From: Ilumatobacteraceae bacterium
GTDB taxonomy: Bacteria > Actinomycetota > Acidimicrobiia > Acidimicrobiales > Ilumatobacteraceae
Assembly (NCBI GenBank): GCA_033344875.1
Contig: JAWPMO010000001.1
Location: 372,001-436,000 of the forward strand
DNA: 64,000 nucleotides
Direction of reading: 5' to 3'
Shown here piece after piece: positions 17,244 to 26,102 of this stretch. A program made the translations under genes and the position numbers. The notes under the pieces are model-generated. The model saw only the letters and a list, made by a program, of their open reading frames with translations. It had not been told where the DNA came from and searched no databases. Every line of letters begins with the position of its first letter. Positions within the stretch are counted from its first letter, which is position 1.

Positions 17244-19046
17244 CTACGAGTCCGTGAACCAGATGCGGTCGATGTCGACGGTTCTTCCTTCGAGGGTGAT
17301 GGGGTCGAACCGCAGGCGGACGATCTTGCCGTTCCAGTCGGGCATCGTCGAGAGGTCGAGTACGTAGTCGTGGAACTCGCCGTCGTCGACCAGGTCGAAG
17401 ATCAACAGCTTCCGCCCGTCGTAATCGGCGTCGTCGTCGGTCACGAAGAAGAGTTCGGCAGCCACGTCCTCCGGCCCCGGTTCGGCACGCAGGCGGATGC
17501 GCAGCGTCGAGAACTCGGCGGGCAGGTTCAGCGCCGGCGACAGGAAGATCGGGTCGCCGCCCGACGACCGGAACGTCAGGCTCCCATCGGCGACCACGGG
17601 GTCGGCGATGTCGAACTCGGGGATCCAACCCTCGAAGTCGTCGCCCGTGTCGAACGTCCAGTCGGGTGCGGTGATCTCCACGTCCTGCACCTCGACCGGG
17701 AAGCGCAGCAGGTCGCGGTCGAGGCTGTTCCCGCCGAAGTTGAAACGCGACACGTAGAAGTACATCTGGCCGTCGCTCGTCGAGAAGTTGAGTGACGGGC
17801 TGTCGGGGTCGATGATCGCCGGGTACGCATGGACGGTGTCGTTGTCGGGGTCGCCGACCGACGGGTTGATCGGCAAGTCGATGAGCAGCTGGCGCGTCGA
17901 CCAGGTGACCAGGTCGGGCGACGTCGAGTAGTAGAAGCCCCAGTCGGTACCGCCGGCGCCTGGCGAGGCGGACGCGCCGACCATCACGTACTGCCCGAGC
18001 GCCTCGTCGAACACGATGCTCTCGTTGATGCCCCCGCTGAGCTGGGGGAATGCGAGCGGCTCACACTTGTCGTCGTCGGGGTCGACGGGCTCGAGGTACG
18101 GGTTCTTCCACACACCGGCGAACTCGTCGCCGTCCCAGAACCGCCACGACGACGGGTCGGCGAGGTCGTCCGTGCGCATCGCGCACACCCACTGTCGCTC
18201 CGCCGGCTGATCGCTCACGTTGCCGAACAGGTAGAAGAACCCGTCGGGCCCCTCGATGATGTTGCTGGGCTGCCGGATCCCCGACGGCACCGAGTCGTCG
18301 ATGTACTCGTACGGCAGCGACGCGATCAGGTGGTTCGGTGGGGGAGCGATGTCGGTGAACGAGTCACCGCCGTCGGTCGAGACGGCCATCGTGAACGACG
18401 TGTCGAGGCACGGGAGCCGCTGCCCCGAAGGGCACTGGCCCGGCCGGGCACCCGTGTGGGTGTCGCCGCGATACTCGTTGTGCACGACCGCGTAGATCGT
18501 CTCGCCGTCGAACGTGAACGGCGCCCCCATCCACTCGGAGTCGTTGAACTGCGCCGGGTCGGGATCGAAGTCGGACGACATCTGGACCGTCCCGCAATCG
18601 GAGGTCAGCTCGTTCAGGTTCGGTCCGACCATGCTGTACGTGTTCCAATGCCCGATCGTCAGGTGCACCTCACCGGCGGCGTCGCGATACGCCCGCGCGG
18701 CGATGTCGGGGATGTGCTCGGGCTCGCACTGGTCGGTGGTCCAGTCGAACACGACCTCCTCCGGCCCGGACACCACGATCCGCTGTTCGATGATCGGATC
18801 GGGGGAGCGCGGCGCCTGCGTGGTCGTCGGCGCCGGCGCGGTGGTCGGGGCCGTGGTCGGCCGGCTCGTGGTGGTGGGTACGTCGGAGGTGGTCGTTGCG
18901 GTCGTTCCGTCGGTGGTGGCCGTGGTCCCGGCCGTTTCGGCGGTGGTCGGGGCCGGACCGGCGTCGTCGCCCCCGGAGCAGGCGGTCAGCGCCAACACCG
19001 CTGCTGCAACCCCCGCTGTCTTCGTCCGCCATCGGTCGACCGACAT
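17244..19046 (-). CDS. Secreted lipoprotein with Thr-rich linker and beta-propeller (sialidase/GH43-like) domain
   Basis: Begins with a lipoprotein signal ending LALTAC, then a Thr/Ala/Pro-rich linker of about 60 residues. A propeller-like domain follows, with repeated segments such as FTMAVSTDGGDSFTDI and WGFYYSTSPDLVTW, as in exo-sialidases and five-bladed glycoside hydrolases. The C-terminal 150 residues look like a carbohydrate-binding beta-sandwich (TFDTGDDFEGW onward). GGGAGG lies five nt before the ATG at 19046. No catalytic residues could be assigned with confidence. Probably displayed on the outer face of the membrane; substrate unknown. Confidence 0.8.
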   Translation of the reverse strand: MSVDRWRTKTAGVAAAVLALTACSGGDDAGPAPTTAETAGTTATTDGTTATTTSDVPTTTSRPTTAPTTAPAPTTTQAPRSPDPIIEQRIVVSGPEEVVFDWTTDQCEPEHIPDIAARAYRDAAGEVHLTIGHWNTYSMVGPNLNELTSDCGTVQMSSDFDPDPAQFNDSEWMGAPFTFDGETIYAVVHNEYRGDTHTGARPGQCPSGQRLPCLDTSFTMAVSTDGGDSFTDIAPPPNHLIASLPYEYIDDSVPSGIRQPSNIIEGPDGFFYLFGNVSDQPAERQWVCAMRTDDLADPSSWRFWDGDEFAGVWKNPYLEPVDPDDDKCEPLAFPQLSGGINESIVFDEALGQYVMVGASASPGAGGTDWGFYYSTSPDLVTWSTRQLLIDLPINPSVGDPDNDTVHAYPAIIDPDSPSLNFSTSDGQMYFYVSRFNFGGNSLDRDLLRFPVEVQDVEITAPDWTFDTGDDFEGWIPEFDIADPVVADGSLTFRSSGGDPIFLSPALNLPAEFSTLRIRLRAEPGPEDVAAELFFVTDDDADYDGRKLLIFDLVDDGEFHDYVLDLSTMPDWNGKIVRLRFDPITLEGRTVDIDRIWFTDS

Positions 19047-19202
19047 CATGACCTCCCTGTGCCGGGTCCATGATGGCCGATCGCCGATCACGATTCGGGG
19101 GTTTCATGCGCCACCACCACGTGCCTCGGTACGTTCACCGGTCGACACAGTCGATCGCCGTGGGAGTGATCGCACAAGTGCCGCTATCGTGTCGGCTGCA
19201 TT

Positions 19203-19276
19203 GCGGGTGTAGCTCAATGGTAGAGCCGCAGGTTTCCAACCTGCTGACCGGGGTTCGATTCCCCGTACCCGCTCCA
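19203..19276 (+). tRNA. tRNA-Gly (anticodon TCC)
   Basis: Full cloverleaf of 74 nt including encoded CCA: acceptor GCGGGTG/TACCCGC, D arm GCTC..GAGC, anticodon stem GCAGG/CCTGC with loop TTTCCAA, T arm CGGGG TTCGATT CCCCG. The sequence differs from the tRNA-Gly fragment at 17174. Confidence 0.95.
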
Positions 19277-19283
19277 TCGGAGC

Positions 19284-19311
19284 AGAGCCCCGACCTCACG
19301 GTCGGGGCTCT
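19284..19311 (+). terminator. Hairpin terminator after tRNA-Gly
   Basis: Perfect 12-bp stem (AGAGCCCCGACC / GGTCGGGGCTCT) with a TCAC loop, starting 8 nt after the tRNA. There is no strong T tract after it, so termination efficiency is uncertain. Confidence 0.65.
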
Positions 19312-19389
19312 CGCATGTGGGGCCCGACGGGTCGGTCCGCACGAGGGTGCCCGCAACCCTGTGGCAGCCCTCTGCGAAGATGTGGTCGC

Positions 19390-20106
19390 ATGACTCCCGA
19401 CACGCTCGACGCCGGCCTGCTCGCCAAGGTCCGCAAGCTGCTCGCCATGGCCGAGCGGTCGCCGAACCCCAACGAAGCCGACGCGTTCTCACGCAAGGCC
19501 GCCGAGCTGATCGCCGCGCACCGGATCGACCCCGAACGGTTGCGGGCCGAGGCCGACGACGCGCTCTCGGTGCTCGAGGTCGCACTCGGTCGCGGTGCCT
19601 ACGTGCGCGGTCGGCTCGGGCTGCTGCAGGTCATCGCCGAAGCGCACGGTTGCCGGGTCGTGTTCGAGGTGCGCGACCGGGGCACCGTCGCCTTCGTCGC
19701 CGGGTTCCGGAGCGACCTTGACACCACCGAGTTGCTCTACAACTCGCTCCACACCCAGGCATCGTCACGGATGGCGGGCGAGAAGCGTGCCACCGGTGCC
19801 GCCACGCAGCAATGGCGCCGGTCGTTCCTGTTCGGCTTCGCCGACGAGATCCGCCAGATGCTCGACGCCTCGGCCAGAGAAGCGAAGCGGCACGTGCATC
19901 CCGCGTCGTCGTCGCTGCCGGCGCTGCGGGCACGCGATCGGCGTGTCGCCGAGTTCGCCCGGCAGCGGTGGGGCAGGGTCAGTGCCGCCCGTCGGCCCAA
20001 GCCGGCCACCGTCACCGGGTTCGAGGCCGGCCGCCGGGCAGCGGCCCGCGCCGACCTCGGTCGCCGGCGCGTGGGTGGCCTCCGGGCGATCGGGCGAGGT
20101 GCATGA
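19390..20106 (+). CDS. DUF2786 domain protein
   Basis: 238 residues. The N-terminal 40 residues (LLAKVRKLLAMAERSPNPNEADAF then KAAELIAAHRID) are the DUF2786 signature. The rest is a mixed domain ending in a basic Arg-rich tail. Function unknown. The ATG at 19390 was chosen because the DUF2786 motif begins right after it; the longer frame from 19315 would run through the tRNA terminator. Its stop overlaps the next start (ATGA), so it is coupled to the metallopeptidase-like gene. Confidence 0.85.
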   Translation: MTPDTLDAGLLAKVRKLLAMAERSPNPNEADAFSRKAAELIAAHRIDPERLRAEADDALSVLEVALGRGAYVRGRLGLLQVIAEAHGCRVVFEVRDRGTVAFVAGFRSDLDTTELLYNSLHTQASSRMAGEKRATGAATQQWRRSFLFGFADEIRQMLDASAREAKRHVHPASSSLPALRARDRRVAEFARQRWGRVSAARRPKPATVTGFEAGRRAAARADLGRRRVGGLRAIGRGA

Positions 20107-20573
20107 GCGCCGACATCGGTCGCGAGGCCGTGTACGCCGCCGAGATCTCGGCGTTCGAGGGCACGTCCTTCGAGTCGGTCACGCCGTTCCCGGAGTTGCT
20201 CGAACTCGCAGCGCTGATCGTCGCTGCCGACTGGTGGCCGCACAGCGAGATCGAGGTCGTGCCAGCCCGTGCCGATGCCGGGTCGTCGTCCACCCGTCAG
20301 CGCACCGGCGCCGCGCCGGTCGTGCGGCTGGCAGCACCACAGATGACGCCGGCCACCGTCGTCCACGAGTTCGCGCATGTGCTCGCGGGTGTCGGCCAGG
20401 GCCACGGCGACGTGTTCCGTCGGGCCCACGTCGATCTCGTCGGCTACGCATTCGGCGACGAGCCCGCCGGCTGGCTGCTCGACGGCTACACCGCGATGGG
20501 GCTCGAGCCGGGCCGCCGGGCGTGGGAAGCGCCGCCGGTCCGTCGACACGCAGGCGGGCCGGTCGCACTGTGA
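20103..20573 (+). CDS. Putative zinc metallopeptidase-like protein (HExxH)
   Basis: 156 residues with VVHEFAHVLAGVGQGHG, an HExxH zinc motif followed by a further His and FRRAH, as in SprT-like or related minimal metallopeptidases. No signal peptide is seen. Translationally coupled by an ATGA overlap to the DUF2786 gene, a pairing that suggests shared function. The target is unknown. Confidence 0.75.
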   Translation: MSADIGREAVYAAEISAFEGTSFESVTPFPELLELAALIVAADWWPHSEIEVVPARADAGSSSTRQRTGAAPVVRLAAPQMTPATVVHEFAHVLAGVGQGHGDVFRRAHVDLVGYAFGDEPAGWLLDGYTAMGLEPGRRAWEAPPVRRHAGGPVAL

Positions 20574-20618
20574 GCAGGCGTCCCAGATCAACCACCACCA
20601 GTCGAGGAGACTGACACC

Positions 20619-20948
20619 ATGGCATTCGGTCAATCATCAGGTCCCGCCGCGGGTTCGCGGCTCGTCAACGAGTTGCTCGAACTGCTCAACGCCGCCGGCC
20701 ACAGCGACTTCCGCGATGCGCGCGGACCGATGGGGTTCACGCAGCGTCAGGCGGCCGGCAAGTTCACCGTCGACGAGGCACAGGCCTTCATCGACGAGCT
20801 GCAAGAGGCCCAGCACCGTGGTGAGATCCCCGACGCCCCGCCCGCTCCCGAACAGCTGTCGCCTGCCGAACAGGCGATCCGCGAGATCTCCGACGCACTG
20901 CTCGCCGCCGAACTCCAGCGGCGCGGTTGGATCGTCGTCGAACCCTGA
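20619..20948 (+). CDS. Hypothetical protein, 109 residues
   Basis: Small acidic protein with a GFTQRQAAGKFTVDEAQAF segment and a C-terminal ALLAAELQRRGWIVV. The ATG at 20619 follows GAGGAG. No family recognised. It is followed by a hairpin terminator (20962-20988), so it closes the DUF2786 operon. Confidence 0.7.
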   Translation: MAFGQSSGPAAGSRLVNELLELLNAAGHSDFRDARGPMGFTQRQAAGKFTVDEAQAFIDELQEAQHRGEIPDAPPAPEQLSPAEQAIREISDALLAAELQRRGWIVVEP

Positions 20949-20961
20949 CCACCGCGCCCTG

Positions 20962-20988
20962 ACGCTCGCCCGTCCACGGGGCGAGCGT
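20962..20988 (+). terminator. Hairpin terminator
   Basis: Ten-bp stem ACGCTCGCCC / GGGCGAGCGT with a 7-nt loop and TT following, placed 13 nt after the preceding stop. Confidence 0.65.
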
Positions 20989-21133
20989 TTCACCACGAGC
21001 TCCGACGGGTACGCCGTCGATGTCCGCGACCCCGAGGAGCCCACGTGCGCACCACGACCCCCCATCACGCCACCGGCGCGACCACCCACGCTGCCGGCCA
21101 CCACGACGCCGCCCACCGGGCGGTGAGCGGATC

Positions 21134-21781
21134 ATGATCGTCTCCATCGTCGGCGGGCACGGCTCGATCGCCCGTCAGCTCACCCGGCTCCTGGTCGCCC
21201 GCGGCCACCGTGTGCGCGGAATCGTCCGCAACGACGATCAGTTCGGCGACCTCCGAGCCGATGGGGCCGAGCCCGTGCTCTGCGACCTCGAGCAGGCGAC
21301 GTCCGGCGACGTCGACGATGCCCTCCGGGGGAGCGACCTCGTGGTGTTCGCCGCCGGTGCCGGGCCCGACAGCGGCCCCGACCGAAAGCAGTCGCTCGAC
21401 CGTGACGGTGCCATCAAGTCGGTCGACTCCGCCGTCCGGATCGGTGCCGGTCGGTTCGTGATCATCAGCTCGATGGGGGCCGACGAGCCGCCCGACGACG
21501 ACGAGACGTTCAGTGTCTACCTCCGGGCCAAGGCCGCCGCCGACGACGCCGTGCGTGAGGCGCACATCGACGCGATCGTGGTGCGACCGGGCAGGCTCAC
21601 TGACGACGATCCCACGCGAACCGTCGACATCGGCGCCAAGGTCGACCGCGGCGAGATCCCGCGTGCCGACGTCGCCGCCGTGCTCGCCGAACTCGTCGAG
21701 GTCGCCGACGGGGTCAACACGACGATCGAAGTCGTGTCGGGTTCGCTCCCGATCCGCAACGCCGTCGCCCAGCTCCTCTGA
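21134..21781 (+). CDS. NAD(P)-binding atypical SDR (YhfK-like, NmrA-type)
   Basis: 215-residue Rossmann protein. GGHGSIARQLTRLLV is the glycine-rich nucleotide motif; VVFAAGAG, FVIISSMGAD and YLRAKAAADDAV (the Tyr-x-x-x-Lys pair is replaced by YLRAK) follow. This is the short atypical SDR group found in actinobacteria. Physiological substrate unknown. The start ATG at 21134 is the first in the frame with the glycine motif. Confidence 0.85.
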   Translation: MIVSIVGGHGSIARQLTRLLVARGHRVRGIVRNDDQFGDLRADGAEPVLCDLEQATSGDVDDALRGSDLVVFAAGAGPDSGPDRKQSLDRDGAIKSVDSAVRIGAGRFVIISSMGADEPPDDDETFSVYLRAKAAADDAVREAHIDAIVVRPGRLTDDDPTRTVDIGAKVDRGEIPRADVAAVLAELVEVADGVNTTIEVVSGSLPIRNAVAQLL

Positions 21782-21816
21782 GCCGCCACGGGCGATCGAC
21801 CCCGAAAACGACGAAA

Positions 21817-21840
21817 GCCGCCGACCCGGAGGTCGGCGGC
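21817..21840 (-). terminator. Intrinsic terminator of the cold-shock gene
   Basis: Perfect 10-bp stem GCCGCCGACC / GGTCGGCGGC with a CGGA-type tetraloop; on the minus strand it is followed by a T-rich stretch (TTTCGTCGTTTTC). It also serves the converging SDR gene. Confidence 0.85.
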
Positions 21841-21860
21841 TCTCGAACGAGATCAGGTGA

Positions 21861-22058
21861 TCAGGCGGGGCGGACGTTCTGGGCTTCGTCACCCTTGCGG
21901 CCCTGGCCGATGTCGAACTCGACCTTCTGGCCTTCGTCGAGGGACTTGTAGCCCTCGCCCGCGATGTTGGAGTGGTGGACGAACACGTCGTCTCCACCCT
22001 CGCGTGAGATGAAGCCGAAGCCCTTCTCGCTGTTGAAGAATTTCACTGTGCCTTGCAT
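21861..22058 (-). CDS. Cold-shock protein (CspA family)
   Basis: 65-residue OB-fold RNA/ssDNA chaperone starting [20 protein letters not shown]1 (KGFGFI) and RNP2 (VFVHHSNI) motifs are present. The ATG at 22058 was chosen because CspA proteins begin exactly there; the frame extends upstream without homology. It is divergent from the MFS transporter and ends at a strong intrinsic terminator. Confidence 0.96.
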   Translation of the reverse strand: MQGTVKFFNSEKGFGFISREGGDDVFVHHSNIAGEGYKSLDEGQKVEFDIGQGRKGDEAQNVRPA

Positions 22059-22182
22059 GGCTCTACTTTCGTTTCGACAGACCAACGTGGGCTGCCGTGC
22101 GGCAACCCTACGGGCGAAACGTTCGCAAACCTTGCCGGTGATGACCATTGTCACGTCTCGCCAACGCCGGGGGGCCTGCCGT

Positions 22183-22188
22183 TAGGGT
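22183..22188 (+). promoter_or_regulatory. -10 hexamer TAGGGT of a leaderless gene
   Basis: TAGGGT is followed by 7 nt and the GTG at 22196, with no Shine-Dalgarno sequence. It belongs to the TAnnnT-N7-start set described in the findings. Confidence 0.65.
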
Positions 22189-22195
22189 CGCCACG

Positions 22196-23488
22196 GTGCA
22201 CCCCCCAGCATCGCCGGCAACGGCTTCACGCGACGACTTTCCGCTGAGCCGCGGCGAACTCCTGGCCATGATCTCGGCGATCATGGCGCTCACGGCGATG
22301 GCGATCGACCTGATGCTGCCGGCGTTCGACGAGATCCGCGAGACCTTCGACCTGCGCGACGGTTCGGCCGACACCGGGCGGGTGGTGACCTACTTCTTCT
22401 TCGGGCTCGCCGTCGCCCACCTGGCCTACGGTCCGCTGACCGACCGGTTCGGACGGAAACGGATCCTGTATCTCGGGATGGCGATCTACGTGATCGGCGC
22501 GATCGGGTCGGCCGTCGCTCCCACGTTCGGTCTGCTCCTCGCCAGCCGGTTCGTCTGGGGTGTCGGCGCCGCAGGAGCCCGGGTGATCGCCACCGCCATC
22601 GTGCGCGACCGATTCGAAGGGGCGGTGATGGCGAAGGCGATGTCGCAGGTGATGGCCGTCTTCGTCCTCGTCCCGGTGTTCGCGCCGGCGATCGGCGCCG
22701 GCATCATCACGGTGCTGCCGTGGCAGGCATCGTTCTGGTTCTGCGTCGTGTTCGCCGTTGCCATCGGCCTGTGGACACTGCGGCTGCCCGAGACGCTCGA
22801 CGAGTCGGACCGACGGCCCCTCAGCGCGGCGTCGACCGGTCGCGGGTTCGTCGAGGTCGCCCGCACCCGTGTCACCGGTGGCTACACGATCGCCTCGGTG
22901 TTCCTCCAGGGGATCATGACCGTGTATCTGGCCACGAGCGAGGCGGTCATCAGCGACATCTTCGGGCGTCGCGACCAGTTCCCGATCATCTTCGGCGCGG
23001 TCGCGGTCGGCTTCGGACTGACCGCGATCGTCAACGGTCGACTGGTGCAGCGGTTCGGCGTCGACCGTGTCGTCGCCGGGGGATACGCGTGGATGATCTC
23101 GCTCAGTGTGCTCCTGGTGATCGAGACCCTCGGTGCCGAGCAGCCCAACTTCTGGGTGTTCATGCCGACGTTGGGGCTGCTGCTCGCTTCGTTCATGTTC
23201 CTCATGCCGAACCTCAATTCGGCAGCGATGGATCCCGTCGGCCACCTCGCCGGTACGGCGTCGGCACTCACCGGGGCCGTTCGCCTCGCCGGCGGTGCCG
23301 CGCTCGGCACGCTGATCAGCGGCCAGGTCACCGACTCGGTGCGCCCGTTCGCCATCGGTGTGTCGGCGATGGTCGGGTGCTCCGCGCTCACCGTGCTCGT
23401 GGTCGTCGTCCGCGAGCGCCGCCGGACTCGACCCGCTGCAGCGCCGGGTGACACGCCCGTCGTCGCCGCCCTCGCCGGCCGGCGCTGA
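22196..23488 (+). CDS. MFS drug-resistance transporter, Bcr/CflA family
   Basis: Polytopic membrane protein of about 430 residues with 12 predicted segments. The MFS motif A reads GPLTDRFGRKRILYLG, and SRFVWGVGAAGARVIATAIVRD is the Bcr/CflA motif C region. LMLPAFDEIRETF near the start is typical of the family. Exports small toxic compounds by proton antiport. I place the start at the GTG at 22196 because of the leaderless -10 in front; a TTG at 22148 is possible but would lengthen the protein with unconserved residues. Confidence 0.9.
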   Translation: MHPPASPATASRDDFPLSRGELLAMISAIMALTAMAIDLMLPAFDEIRETFDLRDGSADTGRVVTYFFFGLAVAHLAYGPLTDRFGRKRILYLGMAIYVIGAIGSAVAPTFGLLLASRFVWGVGAAGARVIATAIVRDRFEGAVMAKAMSQVMAVFVLVPVFAPAIGAGIITVLPWQASFWFCVVFAVAIGLWTLRLPETLDESDRRPLSAASTGRGFVEVARTRVTGGYTIASVFLQGIMTVYLATSEAVISDIFGRRDQFPIIFGAVAVGFGLTAIVNGRLVQRFGVDRVVAGGYAWMISLSVLLVIETLGAEQPNFWVFMPTLGLLLASFMFLMPNLNSAAMDPVGHLAGTASALTGAVRLAGGAALGTLISGQVTDSVRPFAIGVSAMVGCSALTVLVVVVRERRRTRPAAAPGDTPVVAALAGRR

Positions 23489-23580
23489 GTCCCCTCATGC
23501 GTCGCTGAGGCGTTTCGCTCGGCGCGCTCCCCGGGTACGGCTCGAACGTTCTCGAGACCGCCACATGGTGAGGAGCGACG

Positions 23581-24234
23581 ATGACCGACCAAACCGCACG
23601 ACCCGACGGCGACACATCCCGTGTCGACCCCGACGACCCGACGCCGACCGACCGCACCGAGCGGCAGGGGCACGACGATGACCCGACGAGTGACGATGGC
23701 TCATCGGGTGGGGTCCGGCACTACTGGCGATTCGGCGCCATGATCCTGACGTCGATGGTCGCCATGTTCCTGCTGACCTACGCCAACTCGTACCGACTCG
23801 GCGACGCTCGCTGGAGCGAGACCCGCTTCTTCATGACGTTCGTGATGGGTGCGGCGATGGCCGTCATCATGCTCTCGTTCATGCTCGGCATGTACCGGAG
23901 CAAGGTCGTGAACGCGGCGATCTTCCTCGGGAGCGCGCTGGTGTTCGTGCTCGCGCTCTGGCTGGTCCGGAGCCAAGCCACCGTCGACGACCAGTCGTAC
24001 ATGCGGGCGATGATCCCGCACCACTCGATCGCGATCCTGACGAGCTCACGAGCCGACATCGACGACGTCCGCGTGCGCGAACTCGCCGATGCGATCATCG
24101 AGGCACAGAAGCGTGAGATCGAAGAGATGAACTGGTTGATCGACGACATCGACGAGAACGGCGTCGCCGACACCGAAGCCGATGCCGCCGCCCGGCCGGT
24201 CCCCGAGTTCACACCGGCGGACTACGACGACTGA
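23581..24234 (+). CDS. DUF305-containing membrane protein
   Basis: 217 residues: an Asp-rich N-terminal tail, three hydrophobic segments (about 50-125), then the DUF305 motif MRAMIPHHSIAILTSS and EIEEMNWLI with His residues suited to metal contact. DUF305 proteins cluster with copper-handling genes and may scavenge copper. GAGGAG precedes the ATG. It converges on the cupredoxin gene through a shared terminator, and opens the copper module. Confidence 0.85.
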   Translation: MTDQTARPDGDTSRVDPDDPTPTDRTERQGHDDDPTSDDGSSGGVRHYWRFGAMILTSMVAMFLLTYANSYRLGDARWSETRFFMTFVMGAAMAVIMLSFMLGMYRSKVVNAAIFLGSALVFVLALWLVRSQATVDDQSYMRAMIPHHSIAILTSSRADIDDVRVRELADAIIEAQKREIEEMNWLIDDIDENGVADTEADAAARPVPEFTPADYDD

Positions 24235-24262
24235 CCGCACCCCGAGACACCGGGGACTCGGT

Positions 24263-24297
24263 GACCGCCGGGTGGACGAACAGCCCACCCGGCGGTC
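24263..24297. terminator. Bidirectional hairpin between converging genes
   Basis: Perfect 13-bp stem (GACCGCCGGGTGG / CCACCCGGCGGTC) with a 9-nt loop, between the DUF305 and cupredoxin stops. Confidence 0.75.
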
Positions 24298-24302
24298 GCC
24301 GC

Positions 24303-24767
24303 TCACGTCACATTGACATCGAGTTGCATGCCGGCCTCCCAGTGGCCGGGCTCGTGGCAACCGATCATCGAGACGCCGCTCGCGCCGAAAGTGTGTGTGA
24401 CCTCGATGGCCGAGCCCGGTTCGAGCGCGACGGCATGGAGTTCGCCGTGGTCGTCCGTCGGGTCGTCACCGGCTTCCATGTCGGACATGTCGTGGTCGGC
24501 GGCCGATCCGCCCGACATCTCCTCATGGTGGGTGAGTTGTTCGGTGAGATCACCGAACACTGCCTCGTGGCGGACGGTGCCATCGTTGCGGAACCGCAAC
24601 GTGACGGTGTCGCCGGCGGCGACGTCGATGGACGACGGCGTGAAGGCCATGTCGGTCATCACGACCTCGATGACCGTGTCATCGGTGGGGGTCGACGTCG
24701 TCGGGCCCGATGCACATGCGGTGGTGCCGACGGCGAGCGCGCCGACGAGCAGATTGAAGGTCTTCAT
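24303..24767 (-). CDS. Cupredoxin-like (plastocyanin/azurin-type) lipoprotein
   Basis: 154 residues: signal ending VGTTAC (lipobox), short linker, then a cupredoxin domain. Copper ligands are visible as His in TVRHEAVFGD and as Cys, His and Met in MIGCHEPGHWEAGM, the type 1 copper arrangement. A His/Met/Asp-rich insertion (THHEEMSGG then HDMSDMEAGDD) lies between them and may bind extra copper. AAGGAG is well placed before the ATG. Probably an extracytoplasmic electron carrier or copper chaperone; it lies downstream of the small His-rich membrane protein. Confidence 0.87.
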   Translation of the reverse strand: MKTFNLLVGALAVGTTACASGPTTSTPTDDTVIEVVMTDMAFTPSSIDVAAGDTVTLRFRNDGTVRHEAVFGDLTEQLTHHEEMSGGSAADHDMSDMEAGDDPTDDHGELHAVALEPGSAIEVTHTFGASGVSMIGCHEPGHWEAGMQLDVNVT

Positions 24768-24802
24768 GTTGACTCCTTGAGAACGGTTGATGATGGAACG
24801 GT

Positions 24803-25180
24803 TCAGGAGTGAGTGCGAGGGACGGGAGGCTCAGGCCCGGAGATGATCAAGGGAACCGAAATCGTCTCCGGCTCGGCGTTGGGTTCGGACACGAGCATGA
24901 CCTCGAGATCCGCCACCCGAAGCGTGATGTCGATCAGACAGGCCATGCTCGCGTGGTGGGGGACCACCACGTCGGATCCTCCGTCGTGTCCGACATGATC
25001 TGCCGGCCGGACGTGCGCGGTGCTCATCGATACATCAGCGCTCGCGTGAGCGTGACCTGAGCCCGTGAAGCCGGAGCATGTCAGCGCGCCGATCAGGAGG
25101 CCGCCGACGATCGCTGTCGCGGCGACAACGCTCGCGCGCCGCCGTCTGCGCCCCTCGTCGCGGGCGACATATCGGATCAT
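24803..25180 (-). CDS. Small membrane-anchored protein with His/Met-rich region
   Basis: 125 residues with one hydrophobic segment (about 18-38) and an external portion rich in His and Met (GHAHASADVSMSTAHV, VVVPHHASMACL). No family recognised. It precedes the cupredoxin by 35 nt on the same strand, so they form a pair. The ATG at 25180 is preceded by a TATCGT hexamer seven nt upstream (leaderless). Copper binding is an inference from composition and place. Confidence 0.65.
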   Translation of the reverse strand: MIRYVARDEGRRRRRASVVAATAIVGGLLIGALTCSGFTGSGHAHASADVSMSTAHVRPADHVGHDGGSDVVVPHHASMACLIDITLRVADLEVMLVSEPNAEPETISVPLIISGPEPPVPRTHS

Positions 25181-25187
25181 CGCGGCG

Positions 25188-25193
25188 ACGATA
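25188..25193 (-). promoter_or_regulatory. -10 hexamer TATCGT of a leaderless gene
   Basis: On the minus strand TATCGT, 7 nt, then the ATG at 25180. Confidence 0.6.
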
Positions 25194-25223
25194 CCGGTGC
25201 ACCGGGGCCGTCAGGGGCGCGGG

Positions 25224-26102
25224 TCATCCCGGACAGACGATGTGGAGGAGGCCGAGACTGTGGTGAAGTTGCACGGCCGCTGCCACGGCCACGATTACCG
25301 TCGCCGACGAGAACGTGGCGCGCCAGGCTGCGTGGTGATCGAGGTCCGGCGGTCGGAGCAGGGCCTCGACCCGGGCCGCCACACCGAGCCCGTTGAACCC
25401 GAGCGGAAATGCCGCCCGTTCGTCGGCCAGGAGCGCCACGTGGGCGAGGGTCTCGGCGACAATTCGTCGGTCGCCATCGGTCTCGCGAACCGCCGCCTCG
25501 TCTGCCCAGCGTTCGAGTTCGAACCGGAGCCGTCGTCGAACTGGCGCCAGCGGTGGAACGATCGCCGCCGCGAGGTCGCCCAGGAGGGCGTACCGGTCGT
25601 GTCGGTGCCGTGCATGTGCCCGTTCGTGGGCGACGACGACGGCGAACTGGGTGGGATCCAGCGCGGAGATGAGGCCGGTCGACACGAGAACTCGCCCGCC
25701 GGCCCCCGGCATCGTGAACGCGTACGGCACCTCGTCGTCGACGACCTCCATCTCGCCGACGTCGTCGCGTCGCAGACGCCGAGTCGAACGCACCACTCGG
25801 ATCACGCGCCAGACGGCGATCGTGCTCCACAGGGTTGCAGCGGCTCCGAGCCACGGATCGATGTAGGGATGCACACCGAACATCTCGTGACACCACGCCA
25901 TGCTGCCGCCGAACGCCGGTGGGTGGGCCACGAAACCCGCTGCGGCGACGAGCGCCGACGGGACTGCGGCGACGAGCGTGATGCCCATGACCGCGGCGAG
26001 GAGCGTCGCCGACGCCGCCGGCCGGATTCGTCGGTGTGCGCCCGACGCGAGGACGCCGACGACCACCGCGATCCCGAGCGGTGCCAGCCGGCCGAGACTC
26101 AC
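25224..26102 (-). CDS. M56 family (BlaR1/MecR1-type) membrane metallopeptidase
   Basis: 292 residues with several hydrophobic segments and the zinc motif VVVAHERAHARHRHD (HExxH). Downstream ELERWADEAAV carries the third ligand. There is no penicillin-binding sensor domain, so it is the short form. It begins on a GTG that overlaps the BlaI-like stop by four bases (GTGA). In BlaR1/BlaI systems the protease relays a signal that removes the repressor; here the input may be copper-related because of the neighbours. Confidence 0.88.
   Translation of the reverse strand: MSLGRLAPLGIAVVVGVLASGAHRRIRPAASATLLAAVMGITLVAAVPSALVAAAGFVAHPPAFGGSMAWCHEMFGVHPYIDPWLGAAATLWSTIAVWRVIRVVRSTRRLRRDDVGEMEVVDDEVPYAFTMPGAGGRVLVSTGLISALDPTQFAVVVAHERAHARHRHDRYALLGDLAAAIVPPLAPVRRRLRFELERWADEAAVRETDGDRRIVAETLAHVALLADERAAFPLGFNGLGVAARVEALLRPPDLDHHAAWRATFSSATVIVAVAAAVQLHHSLGLLHIVCPG

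Noticed and set aside
18790-18960. Low-complexity GT-rich DNA
   Set aside because: It encodes the Thr/Pro linker of the lipoprotein at 17244-19046 on the minus strand.
19203-19276. Intact tRNA-Gly as the partner att site of the 17174 fragment
   Set aside because: It is on the opposite strand and its anticodon and T-stem sequences differ, so it cannot be the other end of that insertion.
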